A DNA stretch of 64,000 nt from NCBI GenBank assembly GCA_037693485.1, contig CM075345.1, positions 87,874,001-87,938,000 of the forward strand. The letters are read 5' to 3'. This stretch comes from Kitagawia praeruptora (taxonomy: Eukaryota > Streptophyta > Magnoliopsida > Apiales > Apiaceae). The notes under the pieces were generated by a model. The model was not told the DNA's origin and made no database searches. It saw only the letters and a program-made list of their open reading frames with translations. The translations under genes and the position numbers were made by a program. Below, piece by piece: positions 24,410-34,441 of the stretch; the stretch's first letter is position 1; every line of letters starts with the position of its first letter.

Positions 24410-25052
24410 TAGAGAACAACTATTCGAGAAGTCAAGAAAGGCTTAATCGATAACTCAAGCAGATAGGAACTCACAGCTGGCAGTTATCTAACTTAGAAAT
24501 AATTCTAAATTAAATAAAATGTGTTTTTATGAGTGAATTAAACTTTTAGACAAAAGTCCAAAATCGGTTAAAATTCAGCGAGAATTCAGCCTTTTCAAAT
24601 GATTCGAGAACTCAAATATAGTGTTCGAGAACTCAATCATTCGAGAACTCGGTTACTATATTCGAGAAGTCAAGAATACCTCTATTCGATATCTCAGAAA
24701 GACTCTATTCGAGAACTCAAGAGTACTCTAATGAGACTTATTAGAGATGTCGAATAGTGAATCATTCGAGAAGTCTGACTTATCGAGCTATACTCATCAC
24801 TCATAAAAATTTGATTTTCACTATCTTTTAAAATTTACCAGACATATTCATTGAAAAATATCCTAGCAAATTAAATAGTGATTTTCTCAAAATTTCATAG
24901 AAATTTTAAGTTAATAGAAATATGATTTTCAACATATGCAACAGATTTGAAATATTTATAAATCATATTTCAGCCAACACTCACTCCAAAAATATTGAGA
25001 ATTTAGATAAAGTAAGTGTTTACTGCTGCAACAATCTAGATGGTGTATTCAC
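24410..25052. promoter_or_regulatory. pol-ORF3 spacer with a second TTCGAGAA array
   Basis: Eight exact copies of TTCGAGAA start at 24411, 24423, 24603, 24624, 24640, 24661, 24708 and 24765. Related TCGAATA and TCGATA motifs surround them. The extended context here (TATTCGAGAACTC) is mostly opposite in strand to that in the LTRs (GTTCTCGAATA), so spacer and LTR arrays are largely inverted relative to each other. From 24780 to 25052 the sequence is plain AT-rich DNA. Confidence 0.6.
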
Positions 25053-28000
25053 TTAGCCAGAATCTGAAGAATTCAGCATTCCAATCTCACTTACCAACCT
25101 TGTGAAGGTGGCTTCATCTAATGGCTTAGTGAATATATTAGCTAGTTGTTTATCTGTAGAGACATAATGCAACTCAATGGTTCCATTAGTTGCATGTTCT
25201 CTTATGAAATGATATCTGATGTCAATGTGCTTTGTTCTAGAATGATTGACAGGATTGGCAACTATAGAGATTGCACTTGTGTTGTCACACATGATTGGAA
25301 TTCTTTCCAACACAAGTCCATAATCTCTAAGTTGATTTCTAATCCAAAGCACTTGAGCACAGCAACTTCCAGCAGCTATGTATTCAGCCTCAGCTGTAGA
25401 AGTTGACACAGATTGTTGCTTCTTGCTATACCAAAAAACTAACCTTTGTCCAAGAAACTGGCAACTTCCTGAGGTGCTTTTCCTATCCACTCTGCATCCA
25501 GCATAATCAGCATCAGAGTAACCAACCAGATTGAACCCTGTGTCCTGAGGATACCATAATCCCAAGTTAGGAGTGCCCTTCAGATATCTAAAGATCCTTT
25601 TTATTGCAATCAAATGTGATTCCTTTGGATTTGATTGAAACCTTGCACACAAGCATGTAGCAAACATGATGTCTGGCCTACTTGTAGTGAGGTAGAGTAG
25701 AGAACCAACCATGCCTCTGTAGACTGAGATATCTACTTTCTTGCCTTTAGCATCTTCATCCAGTTTAGTGGCAGTGGCCATGGGTGTCTTGGCAGGTGAA
25801 CAATCTTCCAAGTCAAACTTCTTCAATAAATCCTTGATGTACTTGGTTTGACTGATAAAGATACCATCCTTCCTTTGACTGACTTGCAACCCTAGAAAGA
25901 ATGTCAACTCTCCCATCATACTAATCTCATATCTGCTCTGCATGAGTTTAGAGAATTTCTCACACAGCTTCTCATTTGTAGAACCAAAAATGATATCATC
26001 CACATAAATTTGTACTAGGATAATATCATCACCATGCTTCTTGTAAAACAGTGTCTTGTCCAATGTGCCTCTAGTGAATTGATTTTCAAGAAGAAATTGT
26101 GATAAAGTGTCATACCATGCTCTTGGAGCTTGCTTAAGTCCATACAGTGCCTTAAGCAATCTGTAGACAAATTCTGGGAAGTGTGGATCCTCAAAGCCAG
26201 GTGGTTGTTGCACATAAACCTCTTCTTCCAACTCTCCATTTAGAAATGCACTCTTGACATCCATCTGATAAATTTTAAAGTTTGAATGAGCAGCAAATGC
26301 CAAGAATATTCTAATGGCTTCCAATCTGGCAACAGGGGCAAATGTCTCATCATAATCAATGCCTTCCTGTTGAGAGTATCCTTTTGCAACCAGCCTTGCT
26401 TTGTTTCTTATTATTACACCATCTTCATCCATCTTATTCTTCAGAACCCACATTGTTCCAACAATGGTTCTATTCTTTGGTGCAGGCACAAGTTCCCATA
26501 CTTTGTTCCTTTCAAATTGATTCAGCTCCTCTTGCATGGCAATAATCCAATCTGGATCCAACAGTGCATCATCAAGTTTCTTAGGCTCAACTTGTGATAG
26601 AAAACATCCATAGAGGCACTCATTTTGAGTTGCTCTCCTAGTCCTTACTCCTGCATTAGGATCTCCAATGATTTGCTCTACAGTGTGTGATCTATCCCAT
26701 TTCCTCGAGTGTTCAACCTGACTTCTCATTCTTGATGTTGCTTCATCATCCACATCATGGTCATCCTCATTTCCTCCCCCTGTGAAGTTGCCATTACTCA
26801 CAGGTGTGTCTTGGATGCTTGTTTCTCCACTATCGATTGGCACAAATTCCTCTCTTGTATCATTAATCACTTGAGTTTGTTGAACTTGAGTTTCAACTCC
26901 AGTTTCAATCTCTTCATCAGAATCATCTAGATTATCAAATCTCAATGGATCTTTGTCTTCATCATTGGCTTCTTCTAGTCCAGGTAGTTTGCTGTCATCA
27001 AATGTAACATCTGTGCTTTCCATAACTTTCTTTTGACTGATGACATAAACCTTGTATGCAATTCTTTCCATAGAATAGCCAAGAAAAATTCCTTCAAATG
27101 CTTTTGCATCAAACTTTCCAACATATTCAGAATTATCCTTTAGTACAAAGCATTTGCTTCCAAAAGTATGAACATACTTTAGAGTAGGCTTCTTTCCAGT
27201 CATCAAGTTGTAAGGTGTCTTTCCAGTGTTTTTGTTGATGAGGGTCCTATTCTGAATATAGCATGCAGTGCTCACAGCCTCAGCCCAAAAACATGTGGGC
27301 ATTTTTGCATCAAGTAACATTGTTCTAGCAGCCTCAATTAGAGTTCTATTCTTTCTCTCAACAACTCCATTTTGTTGTGGAGTCCTTGGAGCTGAGAATT
27401 GCTGAGAAATGCCATTCTCTTTGCAGAATGCTTCAAGTGTGGCATTTCTGAACTCTGTTCCATTATCACTCCTCAATGCAATCACACTTGCATCGTTTGC
27501 CTTTGCTTCCTTGTCAACTTTCTTTATGTGCTCAATAATTACTTGTGGAGCCTCATCTTTTGATGCCAGAAATTCCACCCATGTATACCTTGAAAAATCA
27601 TCAACCATTACCAGGGCATACTTCTTTCTTCCAAGTGACATTATGTTGACAGGCCCAAACAAATCCATATGGATGAGTTGTAATGGCTTGGTTATTGATG
27701 TCACTGTTTTTGACTTATGGCTTGATCTTTTCATTTTTCCTTTTTGACAAGCCTCACACACTCCTTCTTGACAGAATTCGAGTGTGGGCATGCCTCTCAC
27801 TAACTCTCTTTTGACTAGAGAATTAATGGCCTTGAAGTTCAGGTGTGATAGTTTCTTGTGCCACAGCCAACAATCTTCATTTGATGCTTTTGAGTAAAAG
27901 CAACAAATTTTGTCCTTGTTTGCAGAGTCCATATTGGTTACAAACAGGCTTCCCTTCCTTACTCCAGATAGAGCAAAATCACCAGTCTTCTTGTGGGTGA

Positions 28001-28325
28001 TCAAACATTCATCTTTGTCAAAATTCACTTTGAATCCTCTATCAGTAAACTGACCAACACTTAGCAGATTATGCTTGAGCCCCTTGACTAGTGCTACATC
28101 TTCAATGATGACATTTCCAACTTTCAGCTTGCCATATCCCAATGTGTTACCCATGCTGTCATCTCCAAAAGCAACCATTGGGCCAGCCTTTTCCTCATAC
28201 TGTGATAGCAGGGCCATATCACCAGTCATATGATTTGAGCATCCACTGTCCAAAATCCACATGACCTTCTTTTCACTTTCTTTGCCCTGCAAACACAAAG
28301 GTATTACTTTTCCTTTGGTACCCAA
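25053..28325 (-). CDS. pol: Sirevirus pol polyprotein (protease, integrase, RT, RNase H)
   Basis: An uninterrupted 1090-codon frame with the copia order of domains. Protease: WILDSGCSNHM, catalytic Asp near residue 26. Integrase zinc finger: HKKLSHLN then GVCEAC, about 156-193. Integrase core: Asp 221 (HMDLFGP), Asp 287 (RSDNGTEF) and Glu 323 (NGVVERKNRT), a D-x35-E spacing. RT: about 605-830 with MDVKSAFLNGELEEEVY and YVDD at 774-777. RNase H: about 930-1060 with GYSDADYAG and TAEAEYIA. All key catalytic residues I can check are present. The first codon given (TTG) is not a real start; pol follows gag across a frameshift near 28320. The protein would cut the polyprotein, copy the RNA and insert the cDNA. 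Confidence 0.93.
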   Translation of the reverse strand: MGTKGKVIPLCLQGKESEKKVMWILDSGCSNHMTGDMALLSQYEEKAGPMVAFGDDSMGNTLGYGKLKVGNVIIEDVALVKGLKHNLLSVGQFTDRGFKVNFDKDECLITHKKTGDFALSGVRKGSLFVTNMDSANKDKICCFYSKASNEDCWLWHKKLSHLNFKAINSLVKRELVRGMPTLEFCQEGVCEACQKGKMKRSSHKSKTVTSITKPLQLIHMDLFGPVNIMSLGRKKYALVMVDDFSRYTWVEFLASKDEAPQVIIEHIKKVDKEAKANDASVIALRSDNGTEFRNATLEAFCKENGISQQFSAPRTPQQNGVVERKNRTLIEAARTMLLDAKMPTCFWAEAVSTACYIQNRTLINKNTGKTPYNLMTGKKPTLKYVHTFGSKCFVLKDNSEYVGKFDAKAFEGIFLGYSMERIAYKVYVISQKKVMESTDVTFDDSKLPGLEEANDEDKDPLRFDNLDDSDEEIETGVETQVQQTQVINDTREEFVPIDSGETSIQDTPVSNGNFTGGGNEDDHDVDDEATSRMRSQVEHSRKWDRSHTVEQIIGDPNAGVRTRRATQNECLYGCFLSQVEPKKLDDALLDPDWIIAMQEELNQFERNKVWELVPAPKNRTIVGTMWVLKNKMDEDGVIIRNKARLVAKGYSQQEGIDYDETFAPVARLEAIRIFLAFAAHSNFKIYQMDVKSAFLNGELEEEVYVQQPPGFEDPHFPEFVYRLLKALYGLKQAPRAWYDTLSQFLLENQFTRGTLDKTLFYKKHGDDIILVQIYVDDIIFGSTNEKLCEKFSKLMQSRYEISMMGELTFFLGLQVSQRKDGIFISQTKYIKDLLKKFDLEDCSPAKTPMATATKLDEDAKGKKVDISVYRGMVGSLLYLTTSRPDIMFATCLCARFQSNPKESHLIAIKRIFRYLKGTPNLGLWYPQDTGFNLVGYSDADYAGCRVDRKSTSGSCQFLGQRLVFWYSKKQQSVSTSTAEAEYIAAGSCCAQVLWIRNQLRDYGLVLERIPIMCDNTSAISIVANPVNHSRTKHIDIRYHFIREHATNGTIELHYVSTDKQLANIFTKPLDEATFTRLVSEIGMLNSSDSG

Positions 28326-28880
28326 ACAAGTTTGGGTCCATGTGACTTAGAGACAGTTTTATCATAAACAACATGCTTGTTAATCCCTAACTTGCCATTT
28401 CTGTTCTGTTTCTTCTTAGTCACTCTCTTTTCTGATTCACTCATCCCAGCTGAGACAAACTTAACAAACTTCTTAGGTCTTGGCCTATCAACTACTGGTT
28501 TCTTGGTCTTTGACTTGACACTCTCACCCTTAGAAGATGCTTGTTGTTCACTAGATTGTGCTTCATCCTCATCATTCAACATTTGCTTGATGAGTAAGGC
28601 ATCCTCATCAATTTCAAATGTTGATTCCTTAAAAATTGGATTTTCAGTTTTTCTCAAAATGTGAGGCACTTTCTCATGAACAGCTATGTCCTCTTCAATG
28701 ACAGCATAGCCTTTCCTTTGTTTGAGAGAGTCATAGTCAAGTCCAATAGCTGCTTTGGGTTTAGCTTCAATTTTCTCACAGTAAGATTGCACTAAACCAG
28801 ATGATTTCTTAAAAGTTTTTAGTTTGAATTCATTCTCAGCTAATTCATCCCTAAGAGCCTTCTCTACTTGACTAGCACAT
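28304..28880 (-). pseudogene. gag: Sirevirus gag C-terminal extension, frame-shifted on both sides
   Basis: About 190 codons between the main gag ORF and pol, in a third frame. It is lysine- and glutamate-rich, with DYDSLKQRKGYAVIEED and a basic SKTKKPVVDRPRPKKFVKF stretch, and ends HGPKLVWVPK, the usual lead-in to the protease in this family. The frame shifts near 28885 from gag and again near 28315 into pol; single-base indels would explain both. Members of this family usually have one continuous gag or a single stop or shift before pol, so at least one of these shifts is probably damage. Confidence 0.7.
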
Positions 28881-30417
28881 AAACCTTGTTCTTCAAATAT
28901 TCAACTTCTTTCTTAAGGTTTTCAACTTGCATAGTAGTTAGCTCAAGTTCCTCATTCTTCTTGGTTAATATTTCATTTCTAGTAGACAGTTTAGCAATCT
29001 CCTCATTAGCAGCAGTCATACTAGTATGAATATTAAACATTTCAACAGATAATTGTTCAATCATGCATTTGTACTCAGAAACAGACATGTCTATAGTAGT
29101 GAGAGATGGTACCTGAGAATCAGATGAAGATGAGTCATCCTTGGAGTTGGCCATCAAGGCATAATTGCAGAATTCTTGTTCCTCTTCATCACTCTCAGAA
29201 TCATCCCAACACTTCCCTTCAGCTATGTAGGCCTTACCATGTGTCTGCTTTTTCAGAAGGGCCTCATACTTAGCTTCGAGCTCAAGATAATCTCTATCCT
29301 TCTTTTTAGGCTTCTTGCATTCACTGGCAAAATGCCCTAGGTCATTGCATCTATAGCACCTTACAGATGACCTATCCACATAACTGGTTTTGAACTTATT
29401 TCTGTTTGGTTTCACAGGTGCCTTGTTCTTGTTGGCTGAATGGTTTTGAGTTTTGGGTTTGAAGGGTTGATTTCTTTTAAATCTGATGTTTGGAAATTTT
29501 CTGGCCATGAAAGCATATGAAGTATTTTCCATCCCATCAAGTTCTTCCAGAGTGTAAAACTCTTCTTCTTCTTCCTCCTTTTCCTCAACAGGTTCACTCA
29601 CCCCAGCTTCAGTTTCTTCATCATCTGCTACCTCCTCTATTCTTAGCTGACTTGCAGATGCTTCTAGGTCCAGAATAGATTTGTTGACAATCAAGGCACA
29701 TGATGTGTTTATCATCCTACCTTGGTTGGCTTGGATAGCCCTTTTCTGAAGCAACTCAAGTTCATGAGTCTTTAGGACTCCATAGAGCACATCATAGGTG
29801 ACTTTGTTCAAATCTCTTTCCCTTAGAGAAATGACTCTTTGCTCCAGATGATTTGGTGAAGACAACAGAAATTTCATATTTAACTCCTTGGTGCTGTAAA
29901 CCTTGCCATTCATTTGAAACTCAGTAACTAGCTTGTGAAACCTTTCAAACATTTCAGTGATGCTTTCCTTGGGCTGTGCCATGAAAGCTTCATACTGTGT
30001 GACCAGTATCTGTTTCCTATTTTCCTTAACCTCATCAGTCCCTTCACACAACACCTCAATGTGATCCCACATCTCTTTAGCAGACGTGCATGATGCAATG
30101 TTTGCAAACATTGACATGTCCATGGAATCAATGATAAGCAACATGAGGTGGCTGTCAAGAGCAACCTTCTCCCTTTCTGACTCTGTCCACTTTGATGGAT
30201 CCTTGGCCTCATAAGTTCTTGGGATAGTTATGGTTCCAACAGTCTTCTCTGGTATCTCTTGTTGTGGAACAAAAGGACCATTCTTGAGAATCTCAGGATA
30301 CAAGGGATGAGAGGCTTTAATGAACAACATCATCTTTATCTTCCAGAGGTTGAAGTTTTCTTTGTCAAACTTAGGGACCTTCACCGTTCCTGTAGTCTTT
30401 GGTGTATTCGAACTCAT
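28864..30417 (-). CDS. gag: Sirevirus gag (main ORF)
   Basis: A 517-codon ORF starting MSSNTPKTTGTVKVPKFD, 40 nt downstream of the PBS on the minus strand. Residues 10-230 are the copia-type gag domain (UBN2-like: NFNLWKIKMMLF, AKEMWDHIEVLCEG, ITEMFERFHKLVTEF). A CCHC zinc knuckle is at residues 354-367 (CYRCNDLGHFASEC, C-x2-C-x4-H-x4-C). An acidic run of glutamates lies near 280. A C-terminal coiled coil (LTTMQVENLKKEVEYLKNK) precedes a frameshift to the next segment. It forms the virus-like particle and binds the element RNA. Confidence 0.9.
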   Translation of the reverse strand: MSSNTPKTTGTVKVPKFDKENFNLWKIKMMLFIKASHPLYPEILKNGPFVPQQEIPEKTVGTITIPRTYEAKDPSKWTESEREKVALDSHLMLLIIDSMDMSMFANIASCTSAKEMWDHIEVLCEGTDEVKENRKQILVTQYEAFMAQPKESITEMFERFHKLVTEFQMNGKVYSTKELNMKFLLSSPNHLEQRVISLRERDLNKVTYDVLYGVLKTHELELLQKRAIQANQGRMINTSCALIVNKSILDLEASASQLRIEEVADDEETEAGVSEPVEEKEEEEEEFYTLEELDGMENTSYAFMARKFPNIRFKRNQPFKPKTQNHSANKNKAPVKPNRNKFKTSYVDRSSVRCYRCNDLGHFASECKKPKKKDRDYLELEAKYEALLKKQTHGKAYIAEGKCWDDSESDEEEQEFCNYALMANSKDDSSSSDSQVPSLTTIDMSVSEYKCMIEQLSVEMFNIHTSMTAANEEIAKLSTRNEILTKKNEELELTTMQVENLKKEVEYLKNKVYVLVK

Positions 30418-30448
30418 GATCGTTTCTCTGTTTTTGAATAAACAGCCC

Positions 30449-30460
30449 GCTCTGATACCA
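30449..30460 (-). other. Primer binding site of the Sirevirus (initiator Met tRNA)
   Basis: Minus-strand TGGTATCAGAGC lies 2 nt from the 5' LTR end. It is the standard complement to the 3' end of plant initiator methionine tRNA, used by most plant copia elements. Confidence 0.9.
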
Positions 30461-30760
30461 CTTGTTGAGTATTGAATACGGTAAAAGAATACAGAGGGGG
30501 GTGAATGGATTCTTGAACTTTTCTTGGATTGAGTCTATGTAGCAGATAAGTGCCTGTGTGTGTAGAAGTGAAGGTGCGGATAAAGAAACAACACAAGACA
30601 CAATATCACTTTAATCTAATGTATTATTAGATAAAGGTTGCTACAATCTGTGAATACAAATGGTAGTATTCTCAGCTTCGTTTTTCTCAGAGAGATATAG
30701 CTTACAGTGTATGAAAAACTTGACTCACTAAAGTTGCTGAGTTATGAAGTGAGGCTGTGT

Positions 30761-30768
30761 CCTTATAG
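30761..30768 (-). promoter_or_regulatory. TATA-like site in the Sirevirus 5' LTR
   Basis: Minus-strand CTATAAGG lies about 275 bp downstream of the nearest TTCnnGAA site and about 300 bp before the LTR end. It is the same site as 13515-13522. Confidence 0.35.
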
Positions 30769-31043
30769 AACATGGATACAGCCTACTTACTGCAAATAAG
30801 GTAGCTAAACAAATTACTTTCTAGTCTGTCTATCCTTTTTGAGTAAGTGTCCAAACGGTTACAGATTTGACTTTGCAAAGCCTGTTTAGAACCACTTCTT
30901 TAGCTCCTTGTCTCTTCTATATCTCTCCAAGCTTCCTTGTAGTCTTTCCAGAGCACGTTACAGATTGTGGTCCATAAAGTGCATTGGCTTGTTGCAGGTT
31001 TCTGACTTGTACAATTTCTTCAGTATTTTGTCTCCAAGAATGT

Positions 31044-31465
31044 ATTCGAGAAGTGACTAAGTAAGTGATTCGAGAACTAGAATTGACTTGATCGATAACT
31101 CTGAGTTCTCGAATACTGTTATATTGACATATCGAACCACTTCTCGAATAGCTCTTTTCCATCAGGATTCCTTGAGTTGTCGAATAGAACATTTGACTTA
31201 TCGAATCCTCGAGATATCGAATAGCTTTCTGAGTCCTTGAGATATCGAATGGAACTTTGACTTGTTGACTCTTTGATAACTCGAATACCATCTTGACTTG
31301 TTGACTTCTTGAGTTCTCGAATAGAGTAGTAGACATATCGAATCCCTGAGATATCGAATGAGATATCGAACAGTGTATTCAGAGATATCGAATAGTGTCT
31401 TGAGATATCGAATCCCTGACTTCTCGAATGCTGGACTTCTCGAATAGACAAATATACTTCTCGAA
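31044..31465. promoter_or_regulatory. Array of TTCnnGAA palindromes in U3 of the 5' LTR
   Basis: Exact TTCTCGAA/TTCGAGAA copies start at about 31044, 31069, 31105, 31140, 31314, 31421, 31437 and 31458. The last is mutated in the other LTR. An 8-mer is expected about once in 65 kb, so eight in 420 bp is a real array. The position, upstream of the TATA-like site, fits an enhancer. Confidence 0.62.
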
Positions 31466-31756
31466 TTGGTACTTAGGCAAATTCTTCATTTCTTCAAATC
31501 CCAACTGTGATTATTTGACAGTCTTTAACTCCTTGCTTGAGGCATGAACCTTGGAACTTCTTTCAAGCATTATTCTAGACTTTGTTTGTACAATTACACA
31601 ACTAGGATTTGATGCCTACTACAAGTACAATACCAACAGAAACTCTACAACTAGAGGTTCCCTCAGTTAAGAGGTCATGTAAGTAATGCAAAGCATTACA
31701 AACAATTAGGCTTGTTATTAGATGTGTACAGGCATGCCTCTGTAACTAACATTATT

Positions 31757-31836
31757 CTCATAAGTTGGATTGTTTGTTATTTTTTGGGCTGAGGTTGGGC
31801 CTAATTGGGCCTGGGCTAGCTATTTCTAGCCTATCA
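31757..31836 (-). mobile_element. Probable remaining part of the element D LTR
   Basis: Sequence resumes after the Sirevirus target duplication and has the same GGGCTG/GGGCCT character as the LTR part before 13212. CTATCA at 31831-31836 could be the LTR end, since it mirrors the TGATAA start. No second copy is available to confirm the boundary. Confidence 0.35.
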
Positions 31837-32304
31837 ATTGTGATCATGCATAACTTTGTGAATTGGTGCATAATTACATTCTGAAGAGTAAATTGGCATA
31901 GACATATGTTAGTTTATTTGATAGGAATTATACCATAGTGATTTTGAGAGAATCATATGACAATTGAATTCTAGCTAGTAGACTGTGGATTGCTATAGTG
32001 CTACGCAACTCTTTACCAATTTTCATGTGTTAGGGGAAAGTAATTATCCTGACTTATATTCCCATATCTGCAACCCATTAAACTCTTCTCTAGTATAACT
32101 TAGTTAGTTAATCTAGTTTTATTAATTATTTTAGTTATAAAAATCATCAAACAATTTTTGTACTCGATAAACAAGTTGTTAGATATTACTTCCAACTGAT
32201 ACAAATTTGCAGTCCTTGAGGAACGATATCTGGTATTTACTACTGCATTACTTGCTTGCGATTGTGTACACTTGTACATCTAAATTTTACGCAACAGTTG
32301 GTGA
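31837..32304 (+). mobile_element. Possible relic of an Athila-type LTR 3' end
   Basis: The segment from about 32210 (CAGTCCTTGAGGAACGATAT...TTACTTGCTTGCGATTGTGTACACTTG...GCAACA) matches the layout of Athila LTR ends, including element E here at about 61670-61735. The expected PBS after GCAACA is missing and other sequence follows, so it is a broken relic. The left limit is unknown. Confidence 0.35.
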
Positions 32305-32762
32305 TTCTAGATCCTTCTGTCAAGGATTCAGTTTTCATTTTGGACTTGGTGACTCAAATCGTGATGGATTAGGAGCAGGTCTGTATCGGACGTCCCCGAT
32401 ACATGTCACATTTTCAGCCCAATTTTCTTTTATGAAATTAATATATAGGTAGGATTTCGAGTCTCATTAATGGGATTCATTATTAGATCGCAGATAGGTC
32501 TAATTAATGTATTATATATTAATAATATTTTTAGGATTTATTTTTAACTCACACCAATTAGTATGTTGGAAATGTTTTAATGTTATATTGATTGTGGTAA
32601 ATGAAATGCAATGGAATGAGAGTTTAATATTCATTTATTTTATACTTCAAATCTCATTTAATTTCATTTCATTCAGCTCAATCAAATAAAACATAAGACT
32701 CTACAAACATGCTGGAGATGTTCTAATACTCCTGCAAGTATTGCACTCGCTATAATTAATAA
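32305..32762. other. Intergenic, no feature seen
   Basis: AT-rich DNA. A short open stretch at 32207-32452 has no recognised domain and overlaps the LTR relic. Nothing else can be supported. Confidence 0.5.
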
Positions 32763-33744
32763 CTAGGCAATTTATCCGCGCTTCGCGCGGTGCATAAATT
32801 TTCCTTTTAAAATATTAAAAATAGATAAATTATTTTTTATTATTTTTAAAAATTGATTGATCTCTTAAGAATTTTTAAAAAATAAGATACAAAATAATTT
32901 ACATAAATTTATAAGTTTGAAGGTATTCTCTTTATATATCTAAATTTTTTAAAATCTCAAAAATATCATAAAAATAAAAAGTAGTAATTATAATACAAAC
33001 GTAGTCTTTACGATCAAAAGTTATAAATATTATATATAATAACACTTTTTAAAGCCGACACCCCTCCCATAACATACATGTTCAATTGTAGTGTAAGAAT
33101 TTATTTAATTAGAATATTAATTTATTTCGACACAATTTAATGAACAACGGGTGTATAACTTTTTTATCGATTTAATCTATCGATAAAATTGGATTTTTTT
33201 TAAATTTAACCGGTTTGGTCATAACCCATGTGTAATTTATTCATGTGTAAAAATAAAAAACTATTTGTATTATTTTTATTATAGGTGTTAAGCGAAGATT
33301 TACATACTTCTATAAATTATTACAATTTCCATAATCACTAATGATAAAGATTGCTTGAGAAGTTAATGGTAGTCTATACTACAATTTTCCGAAAAGAAAT
33401 TGGAGTGATATTCGATAGGGAATAAAAAAGGACGCAATGTAAACAATTTTTAATCGTCATTTTGCCTAAAAATAAACTTAATTATATATGTAATTAATAT
33501 TTAATACTGAAATAATAATTATAATGCTCAAATAAAGTTTTATAATTTCTTAAATAAATAAAATAAATTTAATACATATTTATTAGGTATAATTAATGAC
33601 TAATCAATATGTCATTAAGAGCTATTTAATGCAAGAAAATAATTTTAATTAAAAAAATCAAAAAAGCGAAAATTCAAGAAAAATACCTTAAAAGTTTCTG
33701 GTAACTTTCCGATCTCCAGGCATTATAATATATATAGATATAGA
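32763..33744 (-). mobile_element. Non-autonomous Helitron
   Basis: On the minus strand it starts TCTATATCTATATATATTA after an A (5' end at 33744) and ends CTAG before a T (32763-32766). Nine nt before CTAG is a perfect hairpin, CCGCGC-TTC-GCGCGG as written on the plus strand (32776-32790). A TC start, a CTAG end, a subterminal hairpin and an A/T target are the Helitron signature. The 982 bp contain no RepHel coding sequence and are very AT-rich. Confidence 0.75.
32776..32790 (-). other. Helitron 3' terminal hairpin
   Basis: Six perfect base pairs of GC with a 3-nt loop, 9 nt from the CTAG terminus. In Helitrons this hairpin marks the end of strand transfer. Confidence 0.75.
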
Positions 33745-34432
33745 TGGTCCTAACTTTAGTCTGTTACTAGTGGAATGATTTAGTTGAAGACTAGACAAGT
33801 GAAGACTAGACAAACAAACACATGAACTGGCAAGTGGCAACTAACTCGCATAGGAACGGGATTGGGATGCATACACTAAAAGATGCCGACAGGCGACAAT
33901 CGCATTTTAGTAGCCCAAAAATGTGCAGTATGCATATGGGCTCAACAAACTTTTATGTTATCCCTACATTATCACTAGGCACCACGTTAATGCTTCTAAC
34001 AGCTTCTAACATACGGAGTAACACTTTCTACTGTAAATAGTGTCTGACTATTTTTTTTCTTTTTTCTAACGATAATGTTATATCCACATAATTGATCACA
34101 CAAAATTTGATACAATGACATGTCTATATAAACTGCATAATATATTAATAATTTTGTCGACCACTTCCTTACTCTTATTCATTTCTTCGTTTTTTATTTC
34201 TTTTGATAATTAAGTATCTTAAAAATGGAATAAGGTTTTTTTTTTTAATTTAACTACTATTGTACTCTCTAGTCTACACAAATTATTATAAAAATATTTA
34301 AAATGTAAATGGAACTGTTAAACGAAAATTATTAATTTTAAAAAATTTACAAATATTTTAATTTAATTTTGATGTCATACTAATATTTTATTAATATTCT
34401 ATCTGTTTACTTAATGACTTCTCACACAATCA
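33745..34432. other. Intergenic, no feature seen
   Basis: AT-rich sequence with homopolymer runs. A 72-codon open stretch at 33822-34040 has no recognisable domain and no supporting signals. Confidence 0.5.
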
Positions 34433-34441
34433 ATAATATCT

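Larger units (their letters stand above)
13213..31751 (-). mobile_element. Sirevirus-type Ty1/copia element with third ORF, holding a nested solo LTR
   Basis: The LTRs at 13213-14505 and 30463-31751 are nearly identical and flanked by a perfect TTATT duplication (13208-13212, 31752-31756). On the minus strand the order is 5' LTR, initiator-Met PBS, gag, pol, a 0.84 kb spacer, long ORF3, purine tract and 3' LTR. Without the nested solo LTR and its duplication it is about 13.76 kb. By eye the LTRs differ at about 14 sites plus one G-run length, roughly 1%, so insertion was recent. pol is uninterrupted, but gag has two frameshifts and ORF3 a stop, a frameshift and the solo LTR, so the copy is not autonomous. 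Confidence 0.92.
30463..31751 (-). mobile_element. 5' LTR of the Sirevirus
   Basis: Full-length partner of 13213-14505, 1289 bp, with the PBS at its left edge and the TTATT duplication at its right edge. It keeps eight intact TTCnnGAA palindromes. On the minus strand the palindromes come first (U3), then the TATA-like site at 30761-30768, then the likely R and U5. Confidence 0.93.

Noticed and set aside
28287..28321. GT...AG stretch at the gag-pol junction that could be an intron
   Set aside because: It is only 35 nt, shorter than plant introns. A single-base indel explains the frame change more simply.
32207..32452. 81-codon ORF as a host gene
   Set aside because: It overlaps an Athila-like LTR end and has no domain, intron signal or promoter.
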